DNA of 64,000 nucleotides from Planctomycetota bacterium (lineage in GTDB: Bacteria > Planctomycetota > UBA1135 > JAKEFM01). The translations under genes were made by a program, and so were the position numbers. Position 1 is the stretch's first letter. Every line of letters begins with the position of its first letter. Shown here in pieces: positions 1-8,629 of the stretch. The notes under the pieces are model-generated. The model saw nothing but the letters and a program-made list of their open reading frames with translations. It did no database searches and was not told where the DNA came from. The stretch spans positions 1 through 64,000 of the forward strand of contig JAKEFM010000086.1 in the NCBI GenBank assembly GCA_022616055.1, in the 5' to 3' direction.

Positions 1-1
1 C

Positions 2-889
2 AATCTCGGCGGCGATCCCTCCGGGGGCCTCGTCTTCCGGCTCTGGGCGAACCTGATGCGGGCGGGACAGCCGAGCCGGCCGAGCGACGAGCCGGTCTTC
101 CCGCGGGTCTACCTGCCGGACCGGAGCATCGACCAGATCCTCGCGCTCGCGGGCGTCGGGGAACCGGGGATCGGAGAGACGCTGCCGGTCCGGTTCGCGG
201 AGACCCGCCGCATGAAGAGCGACGTCACGCTCGCCTGCGAGAACGTCGTCGGCTTCTGGCCGGGGAGCGATCCCGAGATCTCGAACCAGGTGGTGATCGT
301 CTCCGCCCACTACGACCACCTCGGCGTCGGCTCCGACGGGCGGATCTACAACGGCGCCGACGACAACGCGTCGGGGACCTGCGGCCTGCTCGCGCTGGCC
401 GAGGCCCTCGCCGCGCACGGACCCCTCGCCTGCTCGGTCCTGCTGATCTGGGTCTCCGGCGAGGAGAGGGGGCTCTGGGGGTCGCAGGCCTTCGTCGAGG
501 ACCCGTGGTTCCCGCAGGGGACCACGCCCGTCCTCAATGTCAACCTCGACATGATCGGCCGCGACGCAGGGCACCGGATCCTCGTCACGCCGTTCGACGA
601 GGCGCACCCGGCCTACAACGGGGCCACGAGACTTGCGAAGGAGTTCGCGCGGGAGGAGGGGTTCACGGACATCGGGAGCAACGACGGGTACTACGCGCGC
701 TCCGACCACGCCAATTTCGCCAAGCTCGGCATCCCGATCATGTTCCTCAGCAACGGTCCGCACGCCGACTACCACGAGCCGACCGACGACGCCGACAAGA
801 TCGACGGCGACAAGATCCGCCGCGTCGCCCGGGTCGTGTTCCGGATGCTGGCCGCGATCCAGGAGCGGCCGCGAGAGCGGGCGAAGTGA
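2..889 (+). CDS. M28 family zinc metallopeptidase, 5'-truncated
   Basis: The reading frame is open from the left edge through the track's ATG at 56, and the residues before that ATG read as protein, so the true start lies outside the window. The zinc-binding set of M28 aminopeptidases is visible in order: AHYDH, ADDNASG, SGEER (catalytic Glu plus ligand), LDMIGR and DYHEPTDD. A signal peptide cannot be judged because the N-terminus is missing. Family members are secreted or periplasmic aminopeptidases that release N-terminal residues with a co-catalytic zinc pair. A second M28 gene lies at 8630-10276, but the two proteins are not close copies. The family call is secure; the substrate is unknown. 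Confidence 0.9.
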   Translation, partial: NLGGDPSGGLVFRLWANLMRAGQPSRPSDEPVFPRVYLPDRSIDQILALAGVGEPGIGETLPVRFAETRRMKSDVTLACENVVGFWPGSDPEISNQVVIVSAHYDHLGVGSDGRIYNGADDNASGTCGLLALAEALAAHGPLACSVLLIWVSGEERGLWGSQAFVEDPWFPQGTTPVLNVNLDMIGRDAGHRILVTPFDEAHPAYNGATRLAKEFAREEGFTDIGSNDGYYARSDHANFAKLGIPIMFLSNGPHADYHEPTDDADKIDGDKIRRVARVVFRMLAAIQERPRERAK

Positions 890-1143
890 CCGGAGCGCGC
901 GTTCCCTCCCGGCGGTCCGGGGGAGGACTCGCTGGTGCTCCCGCAGGGGCTCCGTGAGAATCCGGGCGCCCCGGCCCCGCCTAGGTCGGTGCCGGACGCA
1001 TCCGGAGCCCCGCGGGACGGCGAAGCCCTTCCCGACCCTCCATCCGGTTCCGATCGGGAACGCTCGAGGACCGGCGCGGAGGGGAGCCGGGCAGGTCCGA
1101 GGGGACCTCGGGTCGACGGACGAGTCCGGAGGAGGTGACGGCC

Positions 1144-2670
1144 ATGGCAGAGCGAAGGACCGGAGTCCCGATTCCGCGTCCGATGCGGCGCGTCCTGACC
1201 TGGTGCGCGGTCCTCGCGGCGCTTCTCGCCGCGACCGTCGGGACCTCCCCCCGACAATCGGGCCCGTCGCTCGACGCCCAGCTGGCGGAGGTCCTGGAAG
1301 CGGCCGGGTTCACGGGGGAGGTCGAGGCGTCCCTCGAGGCGCGCCTCGGAAGGCCTCTCGACCCGAACAAGGCCGAGCTCGGGAGGCTCCTCTTCTTCGA
1401 CAACATCCTCGGCCTCCACGGCGACAACTCGTGCGCGGGCTGCCACTCCCCCGCCTTCGGCTTCGGCGACTCCCAGCCGATGGCGATCGGGGTGGACAAC
1501 AACGGGGTCGTGGGACCCGGCCGGGCCGGGCCCCGCAACCAGCGACGCTCGCCCCTCGTCGCCAATACGGAGTTCTATCCGGCCCTGATGTGGACGGCGC
1601 GCTTCGTGGCGCTGTCGGGCGACCCGTTCGACAACTCGCTCGGCTTCCAGTTCCCGCCGCCGGAGAACGTCGTCGCCACGACCCAGACCCTCCTCCAGGC
1701 CCAGGGCTCCCTCCCCTCGACGGAGCTCGTCGAGATGGCCGGGTTCACCGGCATCACGGCGAACCCGGGGCCCTTCGGCCCGGCCCATTTCCAGTTCGAC
1801 GACGGCCACGGGGAGGCCCTGCCGGCCCCCGACGCGACCGGGTTCCACAACTTCCCGATCCAGGACGCCGTCGACGCCCGGCTGAACGCGATCGAGGCCT
1901 ACCGCGTCCTCTTCGGAACGGCCTTCAACGGCGGCGTGCCGCTCCCGCCCGGCGGGATCACGATCGCGATGCGCCGGGAGGCGATCGCCGAGTTCCAGAT
2001 GTCGCTCCCCGGGGCAGACGCCCCGATCGACCGCTTCGCCCGGGGGGATCACGACGCGATGACGGCGAAGCAGAAGCGGGGGGCCCTCCTCTTCTTCGGC
2101 AAGGCCGGCTGCGTCGCGTGCCACGCGGTGGCGGGGCCCGCGAACGAGATGTTCAGCGACTTTGAGCTGCACCGCATCGGCGGCCCGCAGCTCTTCCCGG
2201 GCTTCGGCGTGGGCCTCGGCAACGTGATCTTCGACGGACCGGGGGCGAACGAGGACTTCGGCGTGGAGCAGACGACGGGCGACCCCACGCTGCGGTACAT
2301 GTTCCGGACGGCGCCGCTCCGCAACCTCGCGGTCGCGCCCGCCTTCTTCCACAACGGGGCGTTCGGGTCGATCGAGGCCGCCATCGAGCACCACCTCGAC
2401 GTGATCGACTCCGTGGCCGACTACGACCCGGACGACAACGACGTGCCGGCGGACCTCTCCGTCGGACCGATCGATCCGGTCCTCGCGGCGGGGATCGACC
2501 CGCTGCTGGCGAGCCCGATCTCGCTCACGAGGAAGGAGCGGAACGAGCTGACGGCGTTCGTGGCCCAGGCCCTCCTCGACGAGCGCGTCCTCGACTTCTG
2601 CGACCTCGTCCCGGCCTCGGTCCCGAGCGGCCTGCCGGTGGCGCTGTTCCAGGGCTGCGGGGAGGACTGA
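1144..2670 (+). CDS. Diheme cytochrome c peroxidase / MauG-like protein
   Basis: A 508-residue exported protein with two heme c motifs: CAGCH at about residues 97-101 and CVACH at about 323-327. The first follows GRLLFFD, and RTAPLRNLAVAPAFFHNG occurs near the C-terminal third; both are typical of bacterial diheme peroxidases and MauG relatives. The family reduces peroxide or oxidises protein or small-molecule substrates in the periplasm. I chose ATG 1144 over the track's GTG 1135 because a GGAGGAGGTGA ribosome-binding site ends just before it. A hydrophobic stretch (VLTWCAVLAALLAATVG) is the signal peptide. It is longer than a classical CcpA-type peroxidase and its distal-site residues were not assigned, so peroxidase and MauG-like oxidase are both possible. 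It has no obvious operon partner. Confidence 0.85.
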   Translation: MAERRTGVPIPRPMRRVLTWCAVLAALLAATVGTSPRQSGPSLDAQLAEVLEAAGFTGEVEASLEARLGRPLDPNKAELGRLLFFDNILGLHGDNSCAGCHSPAFGFGDSQPMAIGVDNNGVVGPGRAGPRNQRRSPLVANTEFYPALMWTARFVALSGDPFDNSLGFQFPPPENVVATTQTLLQAQGSLPSTELVEMAGFTGITANPGPFGPAHFQFDDGHGEALPAPDATGFHNFPIQDAVDARLNAIEAYRVLFGTAFNGGVPLPPGGITIAMRREAIAEFQMSLPGADAPIDRFARGDHDAMTAKQKRGALLFFGKAGCVACHAVAGPANEMFSDFELHRIGGPQLFPGFGVGLGNVIFDGPGANEDFGVEQTTGDPTLRYMFRTAPLRNLAVAPAFFHNGAFGSIEAAIEHHLDVIDSVADYDPDDNDVPADLSVGPIDPVLAAGIDPLLASPISLTRKERNELTAFVAQALLDERVLDFCDLVPASVPSGLPVALFQGCGED

Positions 2671-2750
2671 TCGAGGGCAGGGGGGGACGAGACGGGGTTG
2701 CGTCTCTCCCTCCGACCCGCGGGCGGCGGCCGTCTACCGCGAGCCCCTCC

Positions 2751-2773
2751 GACCCCGGAGCGTCTCCGGGGTC
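2751..2773. terminator. GC-rich hairpin between convergent genes
   Basis: A perfect 9-bp inverted repeat (GACCCCGGA / TCCGGGGTC) with a 5-nt loop lies between the MauG-like gene and the convergent DoxX gene. It lacks a clear T tract, so factor-independent termination is only plausible. Confidence 0.4.
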
Positions 2774-2802
2774 GGCTTGTCCCTGGATCCGGAGACGTCG
2801 GG

Positions 2803-3251
2803 TCACCGGGGAGTCCCGAAGAGGACCGCCAGCGTGGCGGCGAGGAAGACCGCCTGCAGCAACGCGCGGGGGAGAAGGGGGTCACCGGCCGTCCCGCGAT
2901 GGTCAGGCCCTCGCGCGCGGCCAGCACGTTCGCCGGGAAGAGGGCCACGAGGAGGAGAGCCAGCCCGAGCGCCGCGGGCGCGGCAAACCCGGGGACGAGG
3001 AGTCCGACGGCTCCGAGGATCTCGAGCACGCCAGTCAGCGTCACCCAGAGCCCGGGGTTGCGAAAGGTGCGCGGGACCATGCGGACGAGGTCGGGGCGCC
3101 GCCTTCCCCAGTGGGCGCTGGCGGTGAGGAGGAACATCACGGCCAGCGCGCCGCGAAGCGACGCGGTCCAGTGCGAGGGGCCGAGCCACTTGGCGAGCGA
3201 AAGGGCCTGGAGCCCGAGGAACGAGACGACGAGGACGAGGAAAGGCGCCAT
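2803..3251 (-). pseudogene. DoxX-like membrane protein, frameshifted at a C5 run
   Basis: The first ~120 residues form a DoxX-type four-helix membrane protein (hydrophobic segments at the N-terminus, LTGVLEILGAVGLLVPG, and ALGLALLLVALFPANV followed by LAAREG). After GRPVTP the frame turns into low-complexity arginine/serine-rich sequence. In the next frame the expected last helix, ALLQAVFLAATLAVLFG, continues directly to a stop at 2803. One extra C in the C5 run (G5 at 2877-2881 on the plus strand) would restore a ~149-residue DoxX protein of normal length. The gene lies 18 nt downstream of the outer-membrane efflux gene and may belong to that operon. It is either a real one-base deletion or an assembly error in a homopolymer; unrepaired, translation would run on to 2421. 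Confidence 0.7.
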
Positions 3252-3269
3252 GCTCCTACCCCCGCCGAG

Positions 3270-4709
3270 TCACGAAGGCTTGCCGTCGCGCCCGGGGACC
3301 TCCCACCCTCCCCCGAGCACCTTGTAGAGGAGGACGAGGCTCGAGGCGATCGCGGCGTCGCTCGCCGCGAGCCGGTCCTCCGCGTCGTAGAGCTCGCGCT
3401 TGGCGTCGAGGACGTCGAGGAAGGTGACGAGGCCCGCGCCGAAGAGGTCGTCGGCGAGAGCGACGGCGCGCCGGTTGGCCGAGGCGGCGTCGGCGAGCGC
3501 ACGGCGGCGATCCCACTCGCGCAGGTAGCCGACGAGAGCGTTCTCGACCTCCTCGAGCGCCTCGAGGAACGCGCGCTCGTAGGCCGCCGCCGCCTGCTCC
3601 GCCCGGGCGTCGTTCGCCTCGACCGTCGCGCGAATGCGCCCCCCGGCGAAGAGGGGCCAGCGGACGGCGGGGCCGAGCGCCCACGCCCGGCTCGCCGCGT
3701 CGAAGAAGTCCCCCGAGTCGAGGCTCTCGAGCCCGAAGGCCCCCGTGAGGGAGACGCGCGGATAGAGGTCGGCCTCCGCCTCCCCCACTCGCGCCGTCGC
3801 CGCGGCGAGGCGCCGTTCCGCGGCCCGAAGGTCGGGACGGCGCTCGAGGAGGTCGGAGGGAAGGCCGACGACCACCCTCGGGGGAGGAACCGGGATCGGC
3901 GCCTCCTTCGCCAGCTCGGCGCGCAGGGTGTCGGGGGCTCCTCCGAGGAGGACGGCGAGGCGGTGCATCGCCTCGTCGCACGCGGCCTCGAGCGGGGGCA
4001 CCTGCGCCTCGACCGAGGCGAGGAGGGCCTCCGCCCGAGAGACGTCGAGGTCGGTCGCGAGGCCCGCCTGACTGCGCGCGCGCGTCAGGGCAAGCGTCTC
4101 CCGGGCGGAACCTTCGTTCTCGCGGAGCACGGCGAGCCGCCGCTGGCTGCCGCGCAGCGCGACGTAGCTGCGCCCGACCTCCCCGAGGAGGGAGACTAGG
4201 ACCGCACGCCGGTCCTCCTCGGCCTCCCCGAGGTCCGCCGCAGCCGCCTCCGTGCCTCGCCGGAGCCCGCCGAAGATGTCGATCTCCCATCCCGCGTCGA
4301 GGCTTGCGCGGAAGGAATCGAACTCCGGGTCCTGCTGGACGGCGGGACTCTGGCCGAAGAATCCGTTCTGGCTCGCGCGCTCGCGGGCGACCCGCCCGCC
4401 TGCGTCGAGCGTCGGAGCGAGGGCCGCTTCGCTCACCCGGTGGAGGGCGCGGACCTCGCGGACGCGGGCCCGCGCGATCCGGAGGTCGAGGTTCGAGCGG
4501 ACCGCCCCCTCGACGAGCGAGGAGAGGACGGGGTCGTCGAACGAACTCCACCAGCGCGCGAGGTCGGCCGGGGCCTCGTCGACCCGTCCCGCCTCCGCGC
4601 GTGCCCACTGCGCAGGCGACGCGAGGTCCGGGGGGCGATAGTCGGGACCCACGGTGCACCCGCCCAGGGCCGCCGAGAGGAGGGCGGGAAGAGTGCGTCG
4701 CGGATTCAT
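3270..4709 (-). CDS. RND/ABC efflux outer-membrane factor (OprM/NodT-type lipoprotein)
   Basis: A 479-residue TolC-superfamily outer-membrane channel. The N-terminus carries a lipoprotein signal (LLSAALGGC, lipid cysteine at residue 18) followed by TVGPDYRPP, the hallmark of NodT/OprM proteins. Two helical outer-membrane-efflux repeats follow, the second containing LPSDLLERRPDLRAAERRL, another diagnostic motif. It would form the outer-membrane and periplasmic tunnel of a tripartite pump. Its ATG overlaps the stop of the HlyD adaptor gene by 4 nt, indicating translational coupling. The length is normal for the family and the call is secure; the exported substrate is not known. Confidence 0.93.
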   Translation of the reverse strand: MNPRRTLPALLSAALGGCTVGPDYRPPDLASPAQWARAEAGRVDEAPADLARWWSSFDDPVLSSLVEGAVRSNLDLRIARARVREVRALHRVSEAALAPTLDAGGRVARERASQNGFFGQSPAVQQDPEFDSFRASLDAGWEIDIFGGLRRGTEAAAADLGEAEEDRRAVLVSLLGEVGRSYVALRGSQRRLAVLRENEGSARETLALTRARSQAGLATDLDVSRAEALLASVEAQVPPLEAACDEAMHRLAVLLGGAPDTLRAELAKEAPIPVPPPRVVVGLPSDLLERRPDLRAAERRLAAATARVGEAEADLYPRVSLTGAFGLESLDSGDFFDAASRAWALGPAVRWPLFAGGRIRATVEANDARAEQAAAAYERAFLEALEEVENALVGYLREWDRRRALADAASANRRAVALADDLFGAGLVTFLDVLDAKRELYDAEDRLAASDAAIASSLVLLYKVLGGGWEVPGRDGKPS

Positions 4710-5794
4710 CGGACCTCCCCCTTCCCGTGCGCGCCGGAGTCCGCGGGGGGCTCCGCGCCCTCGATGAAGACGTCGACCTGCTGTCCGGCGAACAGGGGAG
4801 GCCCGCCCGTGACGAGCCGGTAGATCACCTGGAGGACTCGGGTGTCGACGCGCTCGCCGACCGAGCCGGTGAGGGAGCGCTTGGGGATCACGAAGGGCTC
4901 GAATCGGACGAACTCGAGGGGCACGCGGAGCGAGGCGTTGCCGCGGACGGAGGCCGTGGCGGGCGCGCCCGGCCGCACGCGCCAGGCGTCGGCCTCGTCC
5001 ACATCGGCCCGGACGTGGAGCGGCTCGACGGCGCCGAGGAGCATGAGCGGCGTCTCGAGCGCGGCGCTGGCGGCGTACTCCCCGGCGCGCACCTTCACCT
5101 GGAGGACCTCGCCGTCGAGGGAGGCGCGGACGATGCGCCGCTCGATCTCCGTCTCGACGCGACGCGCCTCGGCCTGGGCCCGCCGGATCTCGGCGCGCGC
5201 GACCTCGAGGTCCTCGGACCAGGCGCCCGCCTCGAGCAGGGCGAGGTCCGACTGCGCCCGGTCCCTCCGGGCGCGGGCGGCGTCCACGGCGAAGCGCCGC
5301 CGGGAGAGGTCCTCCTCGCGGATCGCGCGCAGGTCGTGAACCTGCTCCATCCGCGCGAGCTGGAGCGTCGCGTCCCCGAGGTCCGCCTCCCCCTCGCGAA
5401 GGCGCGCCTCCGCGGAAGGGATCTCCTCCCTCCGCGGCATCGCCTCGAGCCGGGCGAGCCGGGCCTGCGCCGCGGCGACCGCCGCGCCCGCGACCTCGAG
5501 CTCGGCGCGGAGCTCCCGGTCGTCGATGGAGAAGAGGGGGTCCCCCGCCTTCACGCGATCCCCAGGCCGCGCGTGCACGGCCTTCACGACGCCGGGGACC
5601 GGCGTGCCGACGGCGACATTCTCGCTCGACGCCTCGACGAGGCCGGCCGCGGCGACCGGGCGATCGAAGGTCGTGCTCGGCGGAGGCTCCGGAGGAAGCG
5701 TGACCCGGGGGGAGGGGAGCGCCTTCACGACCGAGACGACCGCGAAGACGAGCATCCCCAGGGCGAGTGCGGGGAGGAGGATGTGCTTCACCAT
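4706..5794 (-). CDS. HlyD-family periplasmic adaptor of ABC efflux pump
   Basis: A 362-residue membrane-fusion protein. One N-terminal membrane anchor (about residues 5-25) is followed by a lipoyl-like half motif (GTPVPGVVKAVHARPGDRV, about 62-80), a long alanine/arginine-rich coiled coil (about 95-230), the second lipoyl half and a beta-barrel region (LHVRADVDEADAWRV). This resembles DevB-type adaptors that pair with FtsX-like ABC permeases. It links the inner-membrane transporter to the outer-membrane factor. It starts 13 nt after the ATPase gene and overlaps the outer-membrane factor gene by 4 nt. Confidence 0.9.
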   Translation of the reverse strand: MVKHILLPALALGMLVFAVVSVVKALPSPRVTLPPEPPPSTTFDRPVAAAGLVEASSENVAVGTPVPGVVKAVHARPGDRVKAGDPLFSIDDRELRAELEVAGAAVAAAQARLARLEAMPRREEIPSAEARLREGEADLGDATLQLARMEQVHDLRAIREEDLSRRRFAVDAARARRDRAQSDLALLEAGAWSEDLEVARAEIRRAQAEARRVETEIERRIVRASLDGEVLQVKVRAGEYAASAALETPLMLLGAVEPLHVRADVDEADAWRVRPGAPATASVRGNASLRVPLEFVRFEPFVIPKRSLTGSVGERVDTRVLQVIYRLVTGGPPLFAGQQVDVFIEGAEPPADSGAHGKGEVR

Positions 5795-5807
5795 GACCGT
5801 TTCCTTG

Positions 5808-6545
5808 TCAGGCCAGGGCGGGCTCTCCCCGCCGCGACCGCTTCTCGGTCCGGACGACGCGCCCGTCGTCCATGAAGGCCATCGCGTCGGCGAAATCGAA
5901 GACGCGGCTGTCGTGCGTCACGACGAGGACGGCGCGGCCGGGCTGCACGGCGATCCCCGAGAGAAGGCGCATGACCGCGTGGCCCGTCTCCCCGTCGAGG
6001 GCCGCCGTCGGCTCGTCGCAGACGAGGAGTCGCGGCTCGTGGATCAGCGCCCGGGCGATCGCGACCCGCTGCTGCTGCCCTCCGGAGAGGTGACGGGGGA
6101 GGGCGCCCGCGCGCGGACCCATCCCGAGGGTCTCGAGGAGCGCGCGCGCCCTCGGGAGCGCGTCCTTCCGGCGCACGCCGGAGGCGAGGAGGGGGACGGC
6201 GGCGTTCTCGGCCGCGGTCAGGGCCGGGAGGAGGTTGTACTCCTGGAAGACGAAGCCGACGTTCCGGCGCCGGAAGAGGATCCGCTGCTCTCCCCGGAGC
6301 CCGTCCGCGTCGACTCCGAGGACCCGGAGGGACCCGGCCGTCCGGTCGAGGAGGCCCGAGATCACCGAGAGGAGGGTCGTCTTCCCCGATCCGCTCGGGC
6401 CGACGAGCATCGTCATCCCGCCGAGACGCACGTCGAGGTCGACCCCTCGGAGCACGAGGGAGCGGGACTCGCCCCGGCCGAACTCCTTGGTCACCCCGCG
6501 GCACTCGACCGCGAGGGAATCTGCGTCGTTCGTCATGGCGTTCAT
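5808..6545 (-). CDS. ABC transporter ATPase (MacB/LolD/DevA type)
   Basis: A 245-residue nucleotide-binding subunit with Walker A GPSGSGKTT (about residues 49-57), Q-loop FVFQEYNLLP, signature LSGGQQQRVAIARAL, Walker B LLVCDEPTAALD and an H-loop VVTHD. The track ORF is over-extended to 7421. The correct ATG is at 6545, where ATGA overlaps the permease stop; the protein sequence from there matches the usual domain start. It energises the FtsX-type permease encoded immediately upstream. High confidence in the family; the transported compound is unknown. Confidence 0.93.
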   Translation of the reverse strand: MNAMTNDADSLAVECRGVTKEFGRGESRSLVLRGVDLDVRLGGMTMLVGPSGSGKTTLLSVISGLLDRTAGSLRVLGVDADGLRGEQRILFRRRNVGFVFQEYNLLPALTAAENAAVPLLASGVRRKDALPRARALLETLGMGPRAGALPRHLSGGQQQRVAIARALIHEPRLLVCDEPTAALDGETGHAVMRLLSGIAVQPGRAVLVVTHDSRVFDFADAMAFMDDGRVVRTEKRSRRGEPALA

Positions 6546-7681
6546 CCCCGGAAGACGGTGGCGGGCTCGAGGAACCACACGCGGCGGACCGAGAGGAGGC
6601 TCGCGAGGAGGACGATCGCGATCACCGCGCCTCCCGTCCCGACGAGGATCTGCCAGGGGAGGAAGAAGGCGCGCAGGTGCGGGATGTTCTGGGTGGCCGC
6701 GAAGAAGGCCGCCGCGAGCCCGCTCCCGAAGCCGAACCCCATCCCGCCGACGACGATCGCCTGGAGGGCGATCATCGCGGTGATCCGGCCGTTCCCGACC
6801 CCGATCGCCTTGAGCGCCCCGAACTGCTTCAGGTTCTCGATCGTGAAGATGTAGAAAGTCTGGCCGGCCACCACGGTCCCGACGAGGAACGCCATCGCGA
6901 TCGTGATCCCGAAGTTGACCGGGATCCCCGTGTGCGTGAGGTAGTAGCGGACCGTCGCCCAGGCGAAGTCGTCCCTCGGGAGCGCCTGGAGCCCGGTCTT
7001 GTCCCGGATCCGCCGCGCGAGCTCCTCCTGCGGGATCCCCGGGGCAGGGTGGGCGAGGACGAACGACATCTGCTTCCTCTCTCCGCCCGTGTACTGGAGC
7101 GCCTGGCTGTAGCGGGTGTAGAGGAGCGGGACGGTCTGGAACGGCGGGTTCGCGCGGCAGATGCCGACCACGACCGCCCTCCGGTCGTTCATCTCGAGGG
7201 TCTTCCCGAGCGCGAGCGGCTCGCCCGGCCAGAAAAAGCCGAACCCGACGTCGTCGACGATCACCCCGTCCGGGCGGCGGAGGTCCGCGACAGAGCCGTG
7301 GAGCATCGTCCGGGGCGCGCCGACGAGCGTCGCGTCGTCGTGGCCGAGGAGGAACGCCACCTGGAAGCGTCCCTCGGCGGTCTTCGCGCGGGCGAGGATC
7401 TTGGCGAGCGGCACGGCCCACTCGACCCCTTCGACCCCCCTCACCCGGAGGAGGTCGTTGTCCGTGAGCGGCTCGTTCTCGTCGAAGTACTGGACGCGGG
7501 GGTCCATCACCCAGACCTCGGCGTCCGCCACGTCCCGGATCTGGCTCGTCGTCCGGCGCATGAGACCCACGAAGATCGACGTCTGGTGCGCGATCAGCAT
7601 CGAGGCGAAGGCGATCGCGAAGACGAGGCCGAAGTACTTCGCGCGGTCTCCGAAGAGCATCTTCAGGGCGATGAGGTTCAC
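6542..7681 (-). CDS. FtsX-like ABC transporter permease (DevC type)
   Basis: A 379-residue permease with one N-terminal membrane helix (about 17-37), a large extracytoplasmic domain and three C-terminal helices (about 255-375), the MacB/DevC FtsX-like topology. It starts with GTG at 7681 and is the first gene of the operon (permease, ATPase, adaptor, outer-membrane factor, DoxX remnant). The segment before it (7682-7757) carries the palindrome described separately. FtsX-type permeases usually act as mechanotransmitters that push substrates from the periplasm or outer leaflet into the TolC-like tunnel, not as classic importers. Confidence 0.88.
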   Translation of the reverse strand: MNLIALKMLFGDRAKYFGLVFAIAFASMLIAHQTSIFVGLMRRTTSQIRDVADAEVWVMDPRVQYFDENEPLTDNDLLRVRGVEGVEWAVPLAKILARAKTAEGRFQVAFLLGHDDATLVGAPRTMLHGSVADLRRPDGVIVDDVGFGFFWPGEPLALGKTLEMNDRRAVVVGICRANPPFQTVPLLYTRYSQALQYTGGERKQMSFVLAHPAPGIPQEELARRIRDKTGLQALPRDDFAWATVRYYLTHTGIPVNFGITIAMAFLVGTVVAGQTFYIFTIENLKQFGALKAIGVGNGRITAMIALQAIVVGGMGFGFGSGLAAAFFAATQNIPHLRAFFLPWQILVGTGGAVIAIVLLASLLSVRRVWFLEPATVFRG

Positions 7682-7719
7682 GGGGAGGTCTCCGGCGGCT
7701 TGTACGGGATTCGAGCTAC

Positions 7720-7745
7720 TTGTCGATCATTGACAATTCGTCAAT
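7720..7745. promoter_or_regulatory. Probable TetR operator before the efflux operon
   Basis: A perfect 6-bp inverted repeat ATTGAC-N5-GTCAAT (7729-7745) is overlapped by TTGTC-N7-GACAA (7720-7736). It lies ~35-60 nt upstream of the pump's first start codon. The same TTGAC half-sites occur in front of the tetR gene, so autoregulation plus pump repression is the likely arrangement. Inferred from symmetry and context. Confidence 0.55.
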
Positions 7746-7757
7746 CAGGTGGACACG

Positions 7758-7781
7758 AAAAAAGTCAGCGCCGCGGGGCGC
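7758..7781 (-). terminator. Intrinsic terminator of the tetR gene
   Basis: On the minus strand a GCGCC-CCGC-GGCGC hairpin that includes the last codons and stop of tetR is followed by a T6 run. It would separate tetR transcription from the pump operon, which then needs the promoter in 7682-7757. Confidence 0.55.
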
Positions 7782-8523
7782 GAGAGATCTCCTCGGGGAA
7801 CACTTCGGAATGGATCCGGGCGTAGGTCTTCTCGTAGTCCCACCCGGAAAAGAGGGGGCGCCAGCCGTACCCGTCCATCAGGGCGTGGCAGTTCCTGCGG
7901 AGCGCGCCCCGCGCGTCCGCGAGGCCGAGGTGGCGAAGCGGCAGCTCCGCCGACATCAGGAAGTAGGACCCGAACGTCATCGACCAGAGGCCGAAGGAGA
8001 GGACGACGGGGTTCGCCGGCGGCCGGAGTTCGAGGTCTCCCTGCGCGACCGCGTCCCGCACGATCCCGCTGACCGTCCCCATGCACCGGTTCTCGCACCC
8101 CTGGAGCGCCTCTTGCCGGTCCGGGGCGCTCCTCTGCCTCACGGAGCTCATGCGGAGGATCTGCTCCGTCCGGAAGTGGGAGGGATAGAGGTCCACGAAC
8201 AGCGCGCAGGCCTCCCCGACCGCGACCATCCTCTCGCGGGTCCCTCCCCGGAACTGCGCGGCGCGCTCGAACATCTCGGCGCGCCTCTCCGCCGTCTCGC
8301 GCGCGAGGGCCATCAGGACGTCCTCCTTGCTCCGATAGTGGAGGTAGACGGTCCCCTTCGAGTACTCGATCGCCTCTGCGATCGCGTCCATCGAGACGCC
8401 GTGGTAGCCCTTCGCGAGGAGGAGCTCGCGCGCGACCTCGAGGATCCGTCGGTCCCGCTCGCGGAACTCCCGCTCCTGGCGGGCGGCGCTGCGGCTAGGG
8501 GGGAGGGCTGCGGTCCGCTTCAT
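7765..8523 (-). CDS. TetR/AcrR-family transcriptional regulator
   Basis: A 252-residue regulator with a typical TetR N-terminal helix-turn-helix (ILEVARELLLAKGYHGVSM then GTVYLHYRSKEDVL, about residues 27-73) and a longer ligand-binding C-terminal part. The track starts at a TTG (8571) that falls inside the operator-like repeats. I prefer ATG 8523, preceded by AGGA at a suitable distance. It is encoded just upstream of the efflux operon on the same strand and very likely represses it, being released by a pump substrate. The C-terminal portion is somewhat long for the family. Regulation of the pump is inferred from position and shared half-sites. Confidence 0.88.
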   Translation of the reverse strand: MKRTAALPPSRSAARQEREFRERDRRILEVARELLLAKGYHGVSMDAIAEAIEYSKGTVYLHYRSKEDVLMALARETAERRAEMFERAAQFRGGTRERMVAVGEACALFVDLYPSHFRTEQILRMSSVRQRSAPDRQEALQGCENRCMGTVSGIVRDAVAQGDLELRPPANPVVLSFGLWSMTFGSYFLMSAELPLRHLGLADARGALRRNCHALMDGYGWRPLFSGWDYEKTYARIHSEVFPEEISRAPRR

Positions 8524-8561
8524 CCGGGGTCCTGGGCGTCTCAAGGCATCCCTTCCTAGAC

Positions 8562-8590
8562 GACTCGTCAACAGTTGTCAATGAGTCAAT
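8562..8590. promoter_or_regulatory. TTGAC half-site array before tetR
   Basis: Three GTCAA copies (8567-8571, 8577-8581, 8585-8589) cluster here, with a small CAACaGTTG palindrome (8569-8577) and GACTC/GAGTC flanks. The half-site matches the palindrome before the pump operon, supporting autoregulation by the TetR protein. Confidence 0.5.
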
Positions 8591-8629
8591 TCCCACGCCT
8601 CCGAGCCGGCTCCGGCCCCGGGGGGGGGG

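Noticed and set aside
8620-8629. Run of ten Gs next to the M28 stop codon as a phase-variation tract
   Set aside because: It lies outside the coding frame, directly after the stop codon on the minus strand, so length changes would not alter the protein.
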